Positions 24,768-35,559 are shown, counted from the first letter of the stretch. The stretch is 64,000 nt of DNA from Fulvia fulva (GCF_020509005.1 NC_063013.1:3224001-3288000); one strand, 5' to 3'. Notes: generated by a model from the sequence alone, not told the origin. Numbers and translations are program-made.

Positions 24768-27700
24768 CTACCTTGCCCGTAACCCTGGTGATGTCCTCCT
24801 CTCGATTCCCTTTCTCCCTTCTGTTTCCCCGGCTCTTCTCTCTCCCTCCCTCCTCTCTATCCACCTTTCCGTTTCTACTGCTAGGGAGAATTGCTCTAGG
24901 TAGTCCTCGTTAAGGATCCATCTTGTCACTCTCCTTATATCTTGTCTGTCCTGGATGATGGCCTGGTATTGCCTGTCTCTTGCCTTCGCCCTCCACTGGC
25001 TTCTCCCTTTTACCCACTTAGTACAGTTCAGCACCATGTGCTCCGGGTTTTGGGATAGGTAGCCACAGGGGCAACGTTTGGAATCGTATCCTGGGACTCT
25101 TCTTTGGTGCAAGTATGCTCTCAGCCCAATGTGCTCAGAGCGAATCTGGATAGCTATGCTTGCTTCCGCCCTCTTCAGGTCTTTATAGATAAGGTAGTTA
25201 TACCTCCCGAAGGTCCTGGCCGCTGGTGGGGCTCCTGGCCTCACCGGTTTTTGGTTCCAACGCGTTTCCCATAGGTGACCTGCGATCCTTTCTGCTTGGC
25301 TTTGCTTCTTTTTCCCTTTGTCCCCTGTGTTAGCTTGCTCCCTCAGAGCTTCTCTCTGTTCAAGGGCTGCTAGGATTTCCTGTGATGTTTTTAGGTCTGC
25401 TTCCTTCTGTGGGATCATGTGTGGCCGGTTGGGTCTTCTCCTCCTCTCCCACTGGGTTCTTATCCTTTGAGTAGCTGCTTGGATGGTTCCCTGGGCTGGG
25501 TATGCTGATGTCTTCTCTGCGTATTGACACCTCATGCCCTGGAGGTACTCCCTGATGGGGGCTGTACCTGATTCCATTTCCATTGTCCTGTGAGGGGTTG
25601 ACTTGTATGCCCCTAGTACTCTCTTTAGGCAGGCTGCCTGCGCTCTGTTGAGGGGGTCCTCAATTCTCTTCGGGATGTGTTTTTCCGCTGCCCAAATTGC
25701 TGCTCCATATAGCATTGCGGGCTTGACAATGGCCTTGTACATGGTCTGGGCCTTTGTGAAGGTCGCCCCCCAGGTTGACGCAGTGAGTCTCTCGATTGAT
25801 TGTCTGTTGGTGTCCGCTCTCGCTTGCGCCTTCTTCACTTGTGGTCCCCAGCTGAGTTTCGGGTCTAGCCATATCCCAAGGACTCTGAGTTCCCTTGTAG
25901 GATGGGTCTCGAACCCCTGGATTTTTACTGGTGCTGCCAAGTTGTGTTTTGTCTTTGCCTTGCTAAAATGGATAAGTTGGTACTTGTCCGGTGCGAATTT
26001 TGCCCCATGCTCTCTTGCCCACTTTTCGCATTGTCTATGTCTCTCCTCTAGGAGTGCGCAGTTTTCCTCTGTGGACCCCGACCACGCTAGGATATTTGTG
26101 TCATCCACGAACCCCGATGCTGAGGTGTTTGCTGTTTCTAGGAGTGGGGTCAGGTCGGCCATAAAGAGGAGGAACAGAATTGGGGAGAGTGTAGAGCCCT
26201 GTGGGATGCCCGTGTTCGCAATTGGGGTCTGCGGGGCTTTGAAGGACCCTAGGAGGATCTGGGTTGTTCTGTCCTTAAGGAATGACTGCACAAAGTGTAC
26301 TATCCAGGCTGGGATGCTTTTCATTCTGAGGATGTGTAGGAGCCTTGCGTGGGACACATTGTCGAAAGCCCCTGATATGTCTAGTGAAAGCAGTGAGGCT
26401 ACCTTGTTGTTGCCATAGTGCCAGATGTGTCTGATTTGCTCTGTGATCAGTTCGACTGCTGTGAGGGTAGATCTCTTTTGTCTCCCCCCCATTTGCGTTG
26501 CCGGGAGGAGGTTGTGTTCTTCTACTATTCCGGTGAGCCTTATAGCCACGACCTTCTCTAGGAGCTTCCCTAGTGTGTTCAGCAACGCAATTGGTCTGTA
26601 TGACTTCAACTTGGTATAGTCTTCCTTTTGGGGTTTCCTTAGGACGCAAGTCAGTGATTGCCTAAAGGCCTTTGGGCAATACCCCTGCTTCATGCACTGG
26701 GTAAAGATTGGCGCAAGCACTGGAGTGATAAGGCTGCTGCTAGCTTTTAGGTAACAGTTAGGGATCTTGTCTGGGCCTGGGGCTTTGTTGCCCTTCAGTT
26801 TCTTGATAATGTTTCCGATCTCTATAGCAGACACTTGCCAGTTAGCCTCCCTTGGCGGAGGAATGTGTGTTCCTGGGATGTTGCTTAGGTCTGCCTCTAC
26901 CTGAGTCCCGAAGAAGTGGTCTGCGAATGCTTTCGCTTTCCCTATCGGAGTGGTTTGCGTTTCCCCGTCTTGGTCCTGTATTGAGGGAAACTGGGGCGGG
27001 GAGTTTCGTTCCTCGTCTGGTTTCCTGGCCCATTCTGCTAGTCTCCAGATTTGTTCCGGGTGTTCTGTGATCATCCCTACAGTTGACCTCCACTCCTGCG
27101 TCTTGTCTCTTCTGATCTGCGCCTTCTTTGCTTTGCACGCGTTGTTATAGGCTTCCCAGTTTGCTTGGGTGCGTCGTTGCTCCCATCTCCTTCTTGCTCT
27201 CCTTGCCTCCTTGACTTTGGCTGTGCACTCTGGTGTCCAGTATGGCTTCTGGTATAGCGACCATCTCTTCTCAGGTATATGGGCCTGGGCTGCCCTTTGC
27301 ATAGCTTCTATCAGCTGCTCCACTGCTTGGTCAATCCCCTCCGTTGTGTGTATGTTTTCAATGTTCACCTGTTCTAGTTCGCCTTCTAGCCGCTGCTGTA
27401 CTAGTGTCCACTCGGCCTGCTTCCAGCAGAGCCTCCTCTCAGGTTCCCTCTCCTCCTCAACTGTGAGTTGGATGTCGGTTTGGATTGGATAGTGGTCTGA
27501 TGAGGACTCTAGTTGGTCATTGACTGTGCAGCTTTCTACCCGTCGTGTTAAGGCGTGGGACATGAAGCATAGGTCTAGCGTGCTAGAACTGTTGTTTCTA
27601 GCCCAAGTTTCTGTTCCCTTTGGCGTGATCAAGTCCATTTGGGCTGTTTCCATCTGACCAATGAGCCTCCCTGCTAAGAAGTGGTGTGCTGGGGTGAAGT

Positions 27701-28169
27701 CCGATCCCCACTTTGGGTGATGGAGGTTGAAATCTCCTATCACGATGTTGTGGTTTTGTTGGTCCATTGCTTCCGGGAGCCTTCCTAGCGTGTGTAGTTG
27801 TGTGCTGCTTCTGGACTCTGGAGGTGGGTTGTATACGCTATGGATCAGGACTTGGCCTTGAGTTGTTTTGAGCTGCACTGTGGTGATATCCCTGTCGGTT
27901 CTCGGCCAGGCCTGCCAGTCCTCTGCTAGTACCTTCTTACTGACATAGATACAAGTTCGTGGGACTCCCTCGGTTCTGTTTATTACTACGTGGTATCTCG
28001 GGTCTCGCACAGTTGATGGAATCCTAGAGTGTGGGTTGATCCATGGTTCCTGTATTGCTATAATGTGGTGTTCCTCCGGGTCTAAGGCTTGTAGAAAGCT
28101 CCTTTGGACCTTGTCTTTGCTTCTGTTCACATTATACTGAATGATTGATAGTCTGTTAGTGTGAGGCAT
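24768..28169 (-). CDS. LINE E ORF2: endonuclease-reverse transcriptase
   Basis: A 1,133-residue polyprotein. The N-terminal APE-type endonuclease starts with IIQYNVNRSKDKV and includes QEPWI and GDFNLHHPKWG, ending with SSDHYPI near residue 225. Reverse transcriptase follows: NKAPGPDKIP near 460, RPIALLN, SLDISGAFDNVSH, TGIPQGSTLSPILF, and the catalytic box FVDD at 687-690. A C-terminal zinc-binding motif C-X-C-X8-H-X4-C spans residues 1033-1049. I see no RNase H domain between the reverse transcriptase and this motif, although many Tad-clade ORF2 proteins carry one. In the family, ORF2 nicks the target and copies the RNA there (target-primed reverse transcription). Translation probably depends on ORF1 termination at TGATG. 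Confidence 0.92.
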   Translation of the reverse strand: MPHTNRLSIIQYNVNRSKDKVQRSFLQALDPEEHHIIAIQEPWINPHSRIPSTVRDPRYHVVINRTEGVPRTCIYVSKKVLAEDWQAWPRTDRDITTVQLKTTQGQVLIHSVYNPPPESRSSTQLHTLGRLPEAMDQQNHNIVIGDFNLHHPKWGSDFTPAHHFLAGRLIGQMETAQMDLITPKGTETWARNNSSSTLDLCFMSHALTRRVESCTVNDQLESSSDHYPIQTDIQLTVEEEREPERRLCWKQAEWTLVQQRLEGELEQVNIENIHTTEGIDQAVEQLIEAMQRAAQAHIPEKRWSLYQKPYWTPECTAKVKEARRARRRWEQRRTQANWEAYNNACKAKKAQIRRDKTQEWRSTVGMITEHPEQIWRLAEWARKPDEERNSPPQFPSIQDQDGETQTTPIGKAKAFADHFFGTQVEADLSNIPGTHIPPPREANWQVSAIEIGNIIKKLKGNKAPGPDKIPNCYLKASSSLITPVLAPIFTQCMKQGYCPKAFRQSLTCVLRKPQKEDYTKLKSYRPIALLNTLGKLLEKVVAIRLTGIVEEHNLLPATQMGGRQKRSTLTAVELITEQIRHIWHYGNNKVASLLSLDISGAFDNVSHARLLHILRMKSIPAWIVHFVQSFLKDRTTQILLGSFKAPQTPIANTGIPQGSTLSPILFLLFMADLTPLLETANTSASGFVDDTNILAWSGSTEENCALLEERHRQCEKWAREHGAKFAPDKYQLIHFSKAKTKHNLAAPVKIQGFETHPTRELRVLGIWLDPKLSWGPQVKKAQARADTNRQSIERLTASTWGATFTKAQTMYKAIVKPAMLYGAAIWAAEKHIPKRIEDPLNRAQAACLKRVLGAYKSTPHRTMEMESGTAPIREYLQGMRCQYAEKTSAYPAQGTIQAATQRIRTQWERRRRPNRPHMIPQKEADLKTSQEILAALEQREALREQANTGDKGKKKQSQAERIAGHLWETRWNQKPVRPGAPPAARTFGRYNYLIYKDLKRAEASIAIQIRSEHIGLRAYLHQRRVPGYDSKRCPCGYLSQNPEHMVLNCTKWVKGRSQWRAKARDRQYQAIIQDRQDIRRVTRWILNEDYLEQFSLAVETERWIERREGERRAGETEGRKGIERRTSPGLRAR

Positions 28170-29461
28170 CAGGACATGTTTGTGTCTGGGTCCGTTTGGT
28201 CTTGCTGTTGGTCTTGCTGTTGGTTTTCCCGTCCCTCCTCCTGTTCTTCCCTTTGGGGTTGGCTCCCTATCATTTGGTTGATTCTCATTTGTCCATTGCT
28301 CTGCGCTGCCTTGTACAAGAACGTTGGTCTCCCTATTGCTGGCACTATTTGTGGCTCCTCTTGTGGCCGGGGTCTCTTATTCGGGTGGGTGGTTCTCTCT
28401 GGTTGTTTCTGTTCACCTACTAGGAACCTGGTTGGTGTTGTTACCCTTGCTTCCCGCGCTCTCCACTGGGCTGATAGTCTAACTGGGCATTGGTTTGACC
28501 ATGCCGGGTGTTTTCTCCCACATGCTGCGCATCTTGTGTCCTCCTTCCGTTTTTGGCACTCTTGGGTCGCGTGATCACCAGCACAGTGTGAGCAGACTGG
28601 TGTGGCTTTGCTACACTTTGGGGCAATATGTCCGTACTGTTGACAGTTGAAACATTGAAGGATTCTGTGGTTGCTCTGATGGATTTCTACATCCAGCCTC
28701 TCAAAGTCCCAGTACAACCCTTGGTCTAAGACCTTGTTCGCTTGCTCTGGTGTTGCAACCCATAAGATCAGCGAGGAGGCCCTCTTGCCCTCCTCTATCT
28801 TCTTCTTGACCCACGCTGTCTTTGTGATCTGTAGTCCTGGTGCTGTTACCTGGTTTTGCCTCTGGAGGTTTGGTGTATCCCTTTGTGTATCAAAGGTTCG
28901 TGGGACCCCATGCGCAATTACCATGTACTGTTGATGGGAGACTTTCGCTGTGCTCCCGATCTTCAGTGTCCACTCCTTGTTTATTTCGAGGGCCTTCTTG
29001 TCCTGTACGTGTGCTGTAAACAGCTTGACCCCTTTGTTGTCTGCCCTTGCCCCTACTATTCCCTTTACTCCGATCTTCTCGACTATCTCCCTCCCGGTCA
29101 TCTTTCCTATCTCTTCCTTCTCTTTCTGGTCCGTAATATGGACTCGTAGTACTGTGCTTTGAGGGGGGGTGGGTTGGCTCGCGATTGTTGCCCAGGTCGT
29201 TGGGCCCTGGGTCTGTCTCGGGTCTCTTTGAGGGTTGTTTCTTGCGTTTCGTGTTGCTGCCTCGATTGCCATGTTGATCGTAGTGCTTGTTTGTCGTTTG
29301 AGCGCCTTCAGTCCCCCGAGCAGTTCGCTCATTACTCCTTTCAGTGCTCTCTCCGGAAACCTCCCTTCTTCTGCCGCTACCATCTCTTCCGCCTTCTTGC
29401 AGAGCGTCCTCCACTCGTCTCCCCCTTGCTCTCGGTCGTCTACTGCCGTCGTCGTCGCCAT
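28169..29461 (-). CDS. LINE E ORF1: nucleic-acid-binding Gag-like protein with zinc knuckles
   Basis: A 430-residue protein of the kind that coats the LINE RNA. The N-terminal part is helical and charged; about residues 105-170 resemble the RNA-binding region of Tad-type ORF1 proteins. Three zinc knuckles follow: CFNC at 270-273 with His278 and Cys283 (CX2CX4HX4C), then CSHC..H..C, then CAACGRKH..C. The C-terminus is very rich in Gln, Glu and Arg. The start ATG lies only 31 bp from the 5' end of the element. The stop codon TGA overlaps the ATG of ORF2 by one base (TGATG at 28171-28167 read on the minus strand). The frame has no disabling change, and base composition differs sharply from the RIP-mutated flanks. 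Confidence 0.9.
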   Translation of the reverse strand: MATTTAVDDREQGGDEWRTLCKKAEEMVAAEEGRFPERALKGVMSELLGGLKALKRQTSTTINMAIEAATRNARNNPQRDPRQTQGPTTWATIASQPTPPQSTVLRVHITDQKEKEEIGKMTGREIVEKIGVKGIVGARADNKGVKLFTAHVQDKKALEINKEWTLKIGSTAKVSHQQYMVIAHGVPRTFDTQRDTPNLQRQNQVTAPGLQITKTAWVKKKIEEGKRASSLILWVATPEQANKVLDQGLYWDFERLDVEIHQSNHRILQCFNCQQYGHIAPKCSKATPVCSHCAGDHATQECQKRKEDTRCAACGRKHPAWSNQCPVRLSAQWRAREARVTTPTRFLVGEQKQPERTTHPNKRPRPQEEPQIVPAIGRPTFLYKAAQSNGQMRINQMIGSQPQREEQEEGRENQQQDQQQDQTDPDTNMS

Positions 29462-32400
29462 TTTGTCAAGCCTCTATTGGTGGGAATATATCTACGTCTA
29501 TATAGGGGGCGGACTTCCGGTAGTTACGACTTCTATATACGGCTATTATACGGCTAGTCCTTACCTATAGCAGCCAAGTGTAGTCCTTAGGCGAGAGGGC
29601 CTACCTATTAAAGGGACTCGTCGCGCCGCTAGCGAAGATCCAAAACCAATGCCTAAGGAAGGTCACCGGGGCATATAAGTCGATACTAACGAGGATACTT
29701 AAGCACGAGACCGCTATACCGCCGATCGACCTATACATCTAGGGACTACGGACCTCCTACTTAGGCAAGTCGGCATAGTACCTAGTATAGAAGGTTATCG
29801 CTAGTACAGTCGCAAGGGCCCGCGAATTAGTACTAGCGTATAGGGGCATTCGACCCGGAAACGAGCCGAACTACCGGGCAAGGGACGAATAGCTAGTAAT
29901 ATAATAGGAAGGTAAGAAATCGTTTATAGAGCAACTATAGAAAGAGAGGTAGAACAACTAGGTTGTAGGGCATAGTAGACGCCCTTAGCTAGCGGGACAA
30001 CCTAAGGAATAGTTAGCTACAACATCCGCGGTTAAGCACCCCCCGAAGCTTATCTACTACCGCCTTACGAGGGTATAGAGTAGTATAGCAACCTAACTAC
30101 GAAGCGAACACATCGGCCTCTAGGGGTACCTATTATAAAGGAAGGTTCTAGGATATACGAATACTAGCTACCCCTACGGCTATCGCTCCTAGAACGTACG
30201 GCACGTACTCCTCGTCTGTCCGAGGTGGTCGCTAGGAAGGGGGGAGTAGATAGTAAAGGCGAGGAACCGGACGATTAGGGCACTTCTTAATAACGCTAAG
30301 GACCTACGGCGTATTACGAACTAGATACTAGAGAAGGGCTAGCTAGAATAGTACCGCCTAGTAGGAGTAGTATAGGAAGAGAGGATACGACGTAGCGCGA
30401 CGAGACCGGCTAGGAGCGGGGGCTAACGGGGTAGTGACATAGACTACGTACGTTTAGAGGGAAAGCTAAACTAGATAAGGAGTAGTCGGGGGCGGGAAGG
30501 GTTTTCACCTATTCGGGTTTCCCTTTATACATAATAATAGATATATACCTATATAGGCCGGATAGGGTCCTAGAACAGGGGAATGACAAATCTATCTATC
30601 TATCTATCTATTTATGTTTATACTTTTTCTCGTTTTCTCGTAACTCTAACTCGTACGGTCTACTACGTATTACGCTTATAGAGTAGACTAGACGTTTCCC
30701 GCGCCGCCGGTATTATTAGCGTTACTACTATTACTACCGTTACGGTAGTTATTACTTAGGTTATAGCCTAGCGTAAATAGGCGGCGGGCGACATCTCGAA
30801 GGGGGTACTAATCGGTATCGATACGGCGGTGACCTTCTTATTTGTATTTTAAGTACCGATTCTAATCGATATATTCCTAGGCGCGAGTAGTATCTAAAGG
30901 TTAGATATACTAAAATGCCTAAGGTCGATTAGCCTACTTAGTCTTAGCGTTCGGGTTAGTATTATTACCGCTACTACCCGAAGCCGTATCCTTCTTATCG
31001 TCGTTACCCTTAGTAGTCTTCTTATTACCTTAGGTCTTATTACCGTTACCGGTCTTATAATACTTAAGGTCGAACGCCTTAAACTTGTCCCCGTAGTTAT
31101 ATAGCGTAGACACGACTTACTTAAGGGTCATGTTAACTATGTCCTCGTTTATAATACGGTTGTCGTAGCGCGAGTTTAACTTACGGAGTAGGAAGTCCTT
31201 CTAGAGTTTCTTTTCCTTCGCGCCGTTATTAAGGTTAACGATATCGGCGTTCTTATAGAAGGATAGGTAGAAGTTACTAAACTTCTTCTTATTACCCTAC
31301 TATAGACTATTAAGCTTAGTTATAGCATTAGTATAGGTATTACGGGTACCGTAGCGCCGGGCTAGATCTTCTATTATCTTATCTATAGAAGCGTACTAAG
31401 TAGTTATACCTTCCGTAGACTTAGTAAGGCTAGGGATCTTTAAGTCGATATAGGTCTATATACCGTTCTTTAACTAGCTCTAGACGTTCTAAAGGGAGTC
31501 CTTTACGGTACGGTACTTAGAGGCTTAGAGCTTAGCTTCGGTAGTACGCTACTACTCTTAGAACTTAATATCGTCGCTCTTTAGATCGAACTTAGTAGGG
31601 GCCTTTAGCTCGTTAGAGGACTTAATACTAGTAGTTATGTCGGCGTCGTAAGTCGTATATATAGAGATAGGGTTACTATCTAAGTCGGTGCTCGGGCGAT
31701 TCTTCCTATACTTACGACTACCGTCCTTACGGCTATTCTTACGGCCCTTATTACCGTCGTCCTCGTCGTCTAAGAAGTCCGATAAATCCGGGTCCGACTT
31801 CTTCTTATTAGGCTTACCTCTATTCTACCGACGCTCTAGTAACTCTTTAGACTCGGTTCGCTAAGGTAGTAGGTCTTGCTTTTCCTTAGACCGGCTACGG
31901 TCTATCTCTTACTTCTTAAGCTTAGTAATACGCTTCTCGGCTACTACGAGCTTAGTCTCGGTCTCTACTAGCTTGCTCTCCGCTACCTTATACTATATAC
32001 GATATACCTTCTTTATATCTTTAGTCCTCGTAAGCTCGTCTAGGTCAATAACGATAGTATTATCGCGCTTAGCGATCTCCTCCTTTAGTCGCGTAACCCC
32101 CTCTTCTAGGGACTGTCTAGTCGCCTATTCCGTATCAATTATATCCTCGAGTCGGTCTATCTAGTCCTTAGTATCTTACGCCTTACGGAGGTTAATACGG
32201 TTAGCTATATCGAGCGTAGTATTAAGCTTATACGTACGTCGGTAATCGGACTCGATATTATAGAGGATCTTATAGATCTACTAGGGATAGTTATTGACCG
32301 TCTTCTTAAACTTGTCTATATTTAACCCGTTTAACGAGTCGAAGGCTTCCTAGAAGTTGTCGATAGTGACCCTCCTCTTCCTCGGTGCCTTAGTACCCTT

Positions 32401-33278
32401 ATCTTCTGTCTTATCCTCGATAAACTCCGCTATATATAGGTTAGCTAAGTTTAGCTCTATCTCGACCTCCTCTTTCTTAATCGCCTTAAGTTAGTCGAAC
32501 ACCTTCTTATACTACTTACGGGACTAGTTATTCTTATTAAGGAGCTTGTTTACGATATCCTCTTTACGTCCTTAAGTCTACGTCGCCGGGTTTACGCTAT
32601 CGTAATCGGGCGGATCGGGTAGTAGAGTAAAGAAGAATAATCTATTAAGAGATACGCGATAAACACGTCTATTAGTATTCTCTATACTTACGCCTAGTAC
32701 GCCGGTGCCGGTCTGTCTCGCTATTATTACTATATTAGCTATAATCTACTTTAAGGTACGACTTAGCGAGTACAATACCTAATCTTAGTACTTCCTCGTA
32801 TACTATCGCGGTTTCTCTATAGTCTCCCGAATATAGCTTCTCGTGTCTCTCTATACGTTAGTATTAATCTATTCGAAGTGTTATAAGTAGGTATAAGTAC
32901 GTAGTCGGATAAGGTACAAGTCGAATAGATGTTCTATCTAAGAGAGGCGCGGAGGGCGCGAGAGTTATATACGGGCGCTAAGCCGCTAGTCGGATTAGTT
33001 AGCGGGCGCGGGGTCTAGGTACGTACCTACCGGTTTAAGTAAATATAGGCCGGTACGGTGACACTACTAATACTTTCTCTTAGGTACTAGGTAGATTAGT
33101 ACTCTAGGACGGCTAACCGCTTAAGAGCTTACCGCTTCTAGTATAATATATCGACCGATAAGTAATAGAGAGAACTTACTAACCTCCGAAGAGGGTTTTA
33201 CTCCGTACGACGGTTTTCCCCTCTCCCTTCCTTAATAGCCCCTAGCCTTATAGACTACTTAGGAGCTAGGCATTATAG

Positions 33279-33440
<162 letters not shown>

Positions 33441-33580
33441 GTCATGGTCTCCCTATAGAGTGTATAGAAGGTAGGGACAGAAGAGCCTTAGAGTGCTTAG
33501 AAGTCGTTAAGAAGTAACAGTCTAGCTTAGTATATAAGCGCTAAGAATCATATACCCCGTAATATTCACTACGGGACCTA

Positions 33581-34067
33581 GCCCTCCAAATTCACCCCTC
33601 TACTAAACCTTAACAGATTCACTTCGGCTCGTGACTATGTGACTCACGGCACTCCCGCGAGCACCCGCGACTACGCTGGACCCTAGAAGAAGTACGTAGA
33701 AGACTCGGAACGTAGGGTAGGTTAGAATAAGGTTTTGAGTAAAGCCCTCAAATTCACCCCTCTACCAAACCTTGACAGATTCACTTCGGCTCGTGACTAT
33801 GTGACTTACGGCACTCCCGCGAGCACCCGCGACTACGCTAGACCCTAGAAGAAGTACGTAGAAGACTCGGAACGTAGGGTAGGTTAGAATAAGGTTTTGA
33901 GTAAAGCCCTCAAATTCACCCCTCTACCAAACCTTGACAGATTCACTTCGGCTCGTGACTATGTGACTTACGGCACTCCCGCGAGCACCCGCGACTACGC
34001 TGGACCCTAGAAGAAGTACGTAGAAGACTCGGAACGTAGGGCAGGTTAGAATAAGGTTTTGAGTAAA
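33581..34067 (+). repeat. Three tandem 162-163 bp units in the 5' LTR of G3
   Basis: Units begin at 33581, 33744 and 33906, each starting gccct(c)caaattcacccc and ending ggttttgagtaaa. Each holds the arms gctcgtg and gcgagc, which could pair. The copies are nearly identical to each other. The 3' LTR has a single unit (39676-39838). Confidence 0.93.
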
Positions 34068-34134
34068 GCTACTAAGCGCGGCTTCGTACGGGTTAGCCCT
34101 ATTAATGCGGGGACACGCGCTCACGAGGGTCGCG

Positions 34135-34142
34135 TATAAATA
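34135..34142 (+). promoter_or_regulatory. TATA-like box in the 5' LTR of G3
   Basis: tataaata, present in the same context in the 3' LTR (39906-39913), followed by pyrimidine-rich sequence. This is a likely core promoter of the former retrotransposon transcript, inferred from position only. Confidence 0.45.
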
Positions 34143-34309
34143 TCTAGCCTTCCCTAGGCCTCTCTTACTTTCTTCGTCTTTCGTTTTGTGTAGCAATTAT
34201 ACTATACCCTTTTATATCTGTACTTCGCACCTATATTCTTGCTTTTACCCTTATATCTTATAGGCTAGGCTCTTGCCCTAACATTACGAAAGACTAACAA
34301 ACCGTTAAC

Positions 34310-35540
34310 TACTCGAGTCATCCTTATAGGTGACCACGCTACCGATAGAGGTGTCAACCTCGACAACTAGGACACTCTATTCTACTTTAGCGAGTAGACT
34401 AATATCCCCTTCTTAAACGCTACTACCTTCGGTACCTAGGCAAACGCTAACCCCGATACCGCCTACGCTCTTATTAACCGTACTGTCTCCTCTTTCCGCG
34501 AGACCGCCTAGTAGGTCGAGCAAGCGAATAACTAAGTAATATACCTTCAAGGTATTATAAACACCTTCTAGAACCTCGCCCCGTACGCCGACGATAACCG
34601 CCGCTAGTACTTCTCTAAGAAGGTTAACGACCTAGACGAGTTCGACGGTAACAAGAGCAAGTTTAAGGCATTTAAGACACAGCTCACTATCAAGCTATTA
34701 GCTAATACCGACCACTTTCCGTAAGAGAAGGACAAAGTTACGTACGTCTTCTCCCTCCTTCGGGGAGACGCCGCGGCTTAGGTATAACACTACATCGATA
34801 ACGCTACGTAGACTATCGGCTACCCGGACGTCCTTACCTTAATATAGGACCTCCGTGCTGCCTTTAGTAATCTAGACCGTAGAGCCACCGCCTAGAACGC
34901 TATCTATAACCTCCTCTAGAAGAACAAGAGCTTCGCCGAGTACCTCGCGGCCTTTAACCGCGACATCGGGTTTACCGGCTATAACGAAGAGACTAAGAAG
35001 AGCACTCTCCGCCGTAGTTTGTTAGTAGAGCTTCTTCGAGCCCTCGAGAAGAAGGACGTCGGTACTATAAGCTTCCGTAAGCTCGTCGAGACCTACTAGC
35101 GCCTCGACTCTAACATAAAACATACCGCCTCTCTCCTCGCTTCCCGTTCTTAAGGTCGTTAGCCTCGTAGTCCCGGAAGCCACTTCGCTACTCTACTAGG
35201 CGCCGCCGCTCCTACGGCTCTCCCTCCCGTCTCTATAGGTAACGCTATAGATCTTAGCGCTAGTACCGCCGTCTCTCGAGTCTAGGGCCTCGTTAACGGT
35301 AAGCTTACTCCCGAAGAGAAGCTTCGCCGTCGCTAGGCCGGACTCTATACCTACTACGGCGGTCTAGGCTATATCGTAGCTAACTGTCCGTAGCTCGCTA
35401 CCCGTAACGCCCGTAACCCGGTTCGCGGCGCTATCGGCGCTATCGAGCCTACTCCTACTACTCCCGCTAAGCAGGAAAAAGCCTAGGTCTTCCTTATCGA
35501 CGCGAGGAAGACTAAGAATAACGTTTACCGAAAGTGAAGA
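34310..35540 (+). pseudogene. G3 gag remnant
   Basis: Reads as a Gypsy Gag in one frame interrupted by TAG/TAA. A capsid-like region around 34640-35130 includes FKAFKTQLTIKL, FSLLRGDAA and LLRALEKKDVGT. A remnant zinc knuckle near 35340-35390 has Cys codons now reading Tyr (YTYYGG..GYIVANC). The breaks sit at codons that could derive from Gln or Trp by RIP. It makes no functional protein. Confidence 0.8.
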
Positions 35541-35559
35541 GAGGAAGGAAGTTAAGGAT

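Larger units (their letters stand above)
24568..29491 (-). mobile_element. LINE E: intact Tad-like non-LTR retrotransposon without RIP
   Basis: A 4,924-bp element inserted into LINE C, flanked by a perfect 14-bp duplication ctacgtctatatag (24554-24567 and 29492-29505). Deleting one duplication and the element restores the LINE C reading, which can be checked against LINE A at about 1575-1625. It has two long uninterrupted frames, normal CpA/TpG content, a 3' untranslated part of about 200 bp and a (CTAT)n tail. Only 31 bp precede the ORF1 start, whereas related LINE D has about 480 bp. It is the youngest insertion in the nest and the only candidate for activity, although the short leader may mean the promoter was lost. 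Confidence 0.93.
20697..30608 (+). mobile_element. LINE C: full-length Tad-like element, RIP-mutated, split by LINE E
   Basis: Plus-strand copy of the A/B family, flanked by a 14-15 bp duplication atttatgtttatac (20683-20696 and 30610-30623). Without the LINE E insertion it is about 4.97 kb. ORF1 occupies about 20,700-22,150, with zinc-knuckle coding sequence near 21,720-21,860 (several Cys and Gln codons changed). ORF2 follows, with endonuclease about 22,200-22,900, reverse transcriptase about 23,550-24,350 resuming after 29,506, and a (CTAT)n tail at 30593-30609. Stops are dense. It is the best in-window reference for the original 5' structure of the family, because LINE B is truncated and LINE A is chimeric. 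Confidence 0.8.

Noticed and set aside
25603..26418. Long open frame (271 codons) on the plus strand
   Set aside because: It is exactly antisense to the reverse transcriptase of LINE E ORF2 and has no family resemblance; it is a shadow of that gene's codon use.
33924..34196. 90-codon minus-strand frame
   Set aside because: It lies in the tandem units and promoter part of the G3 5' LTR.
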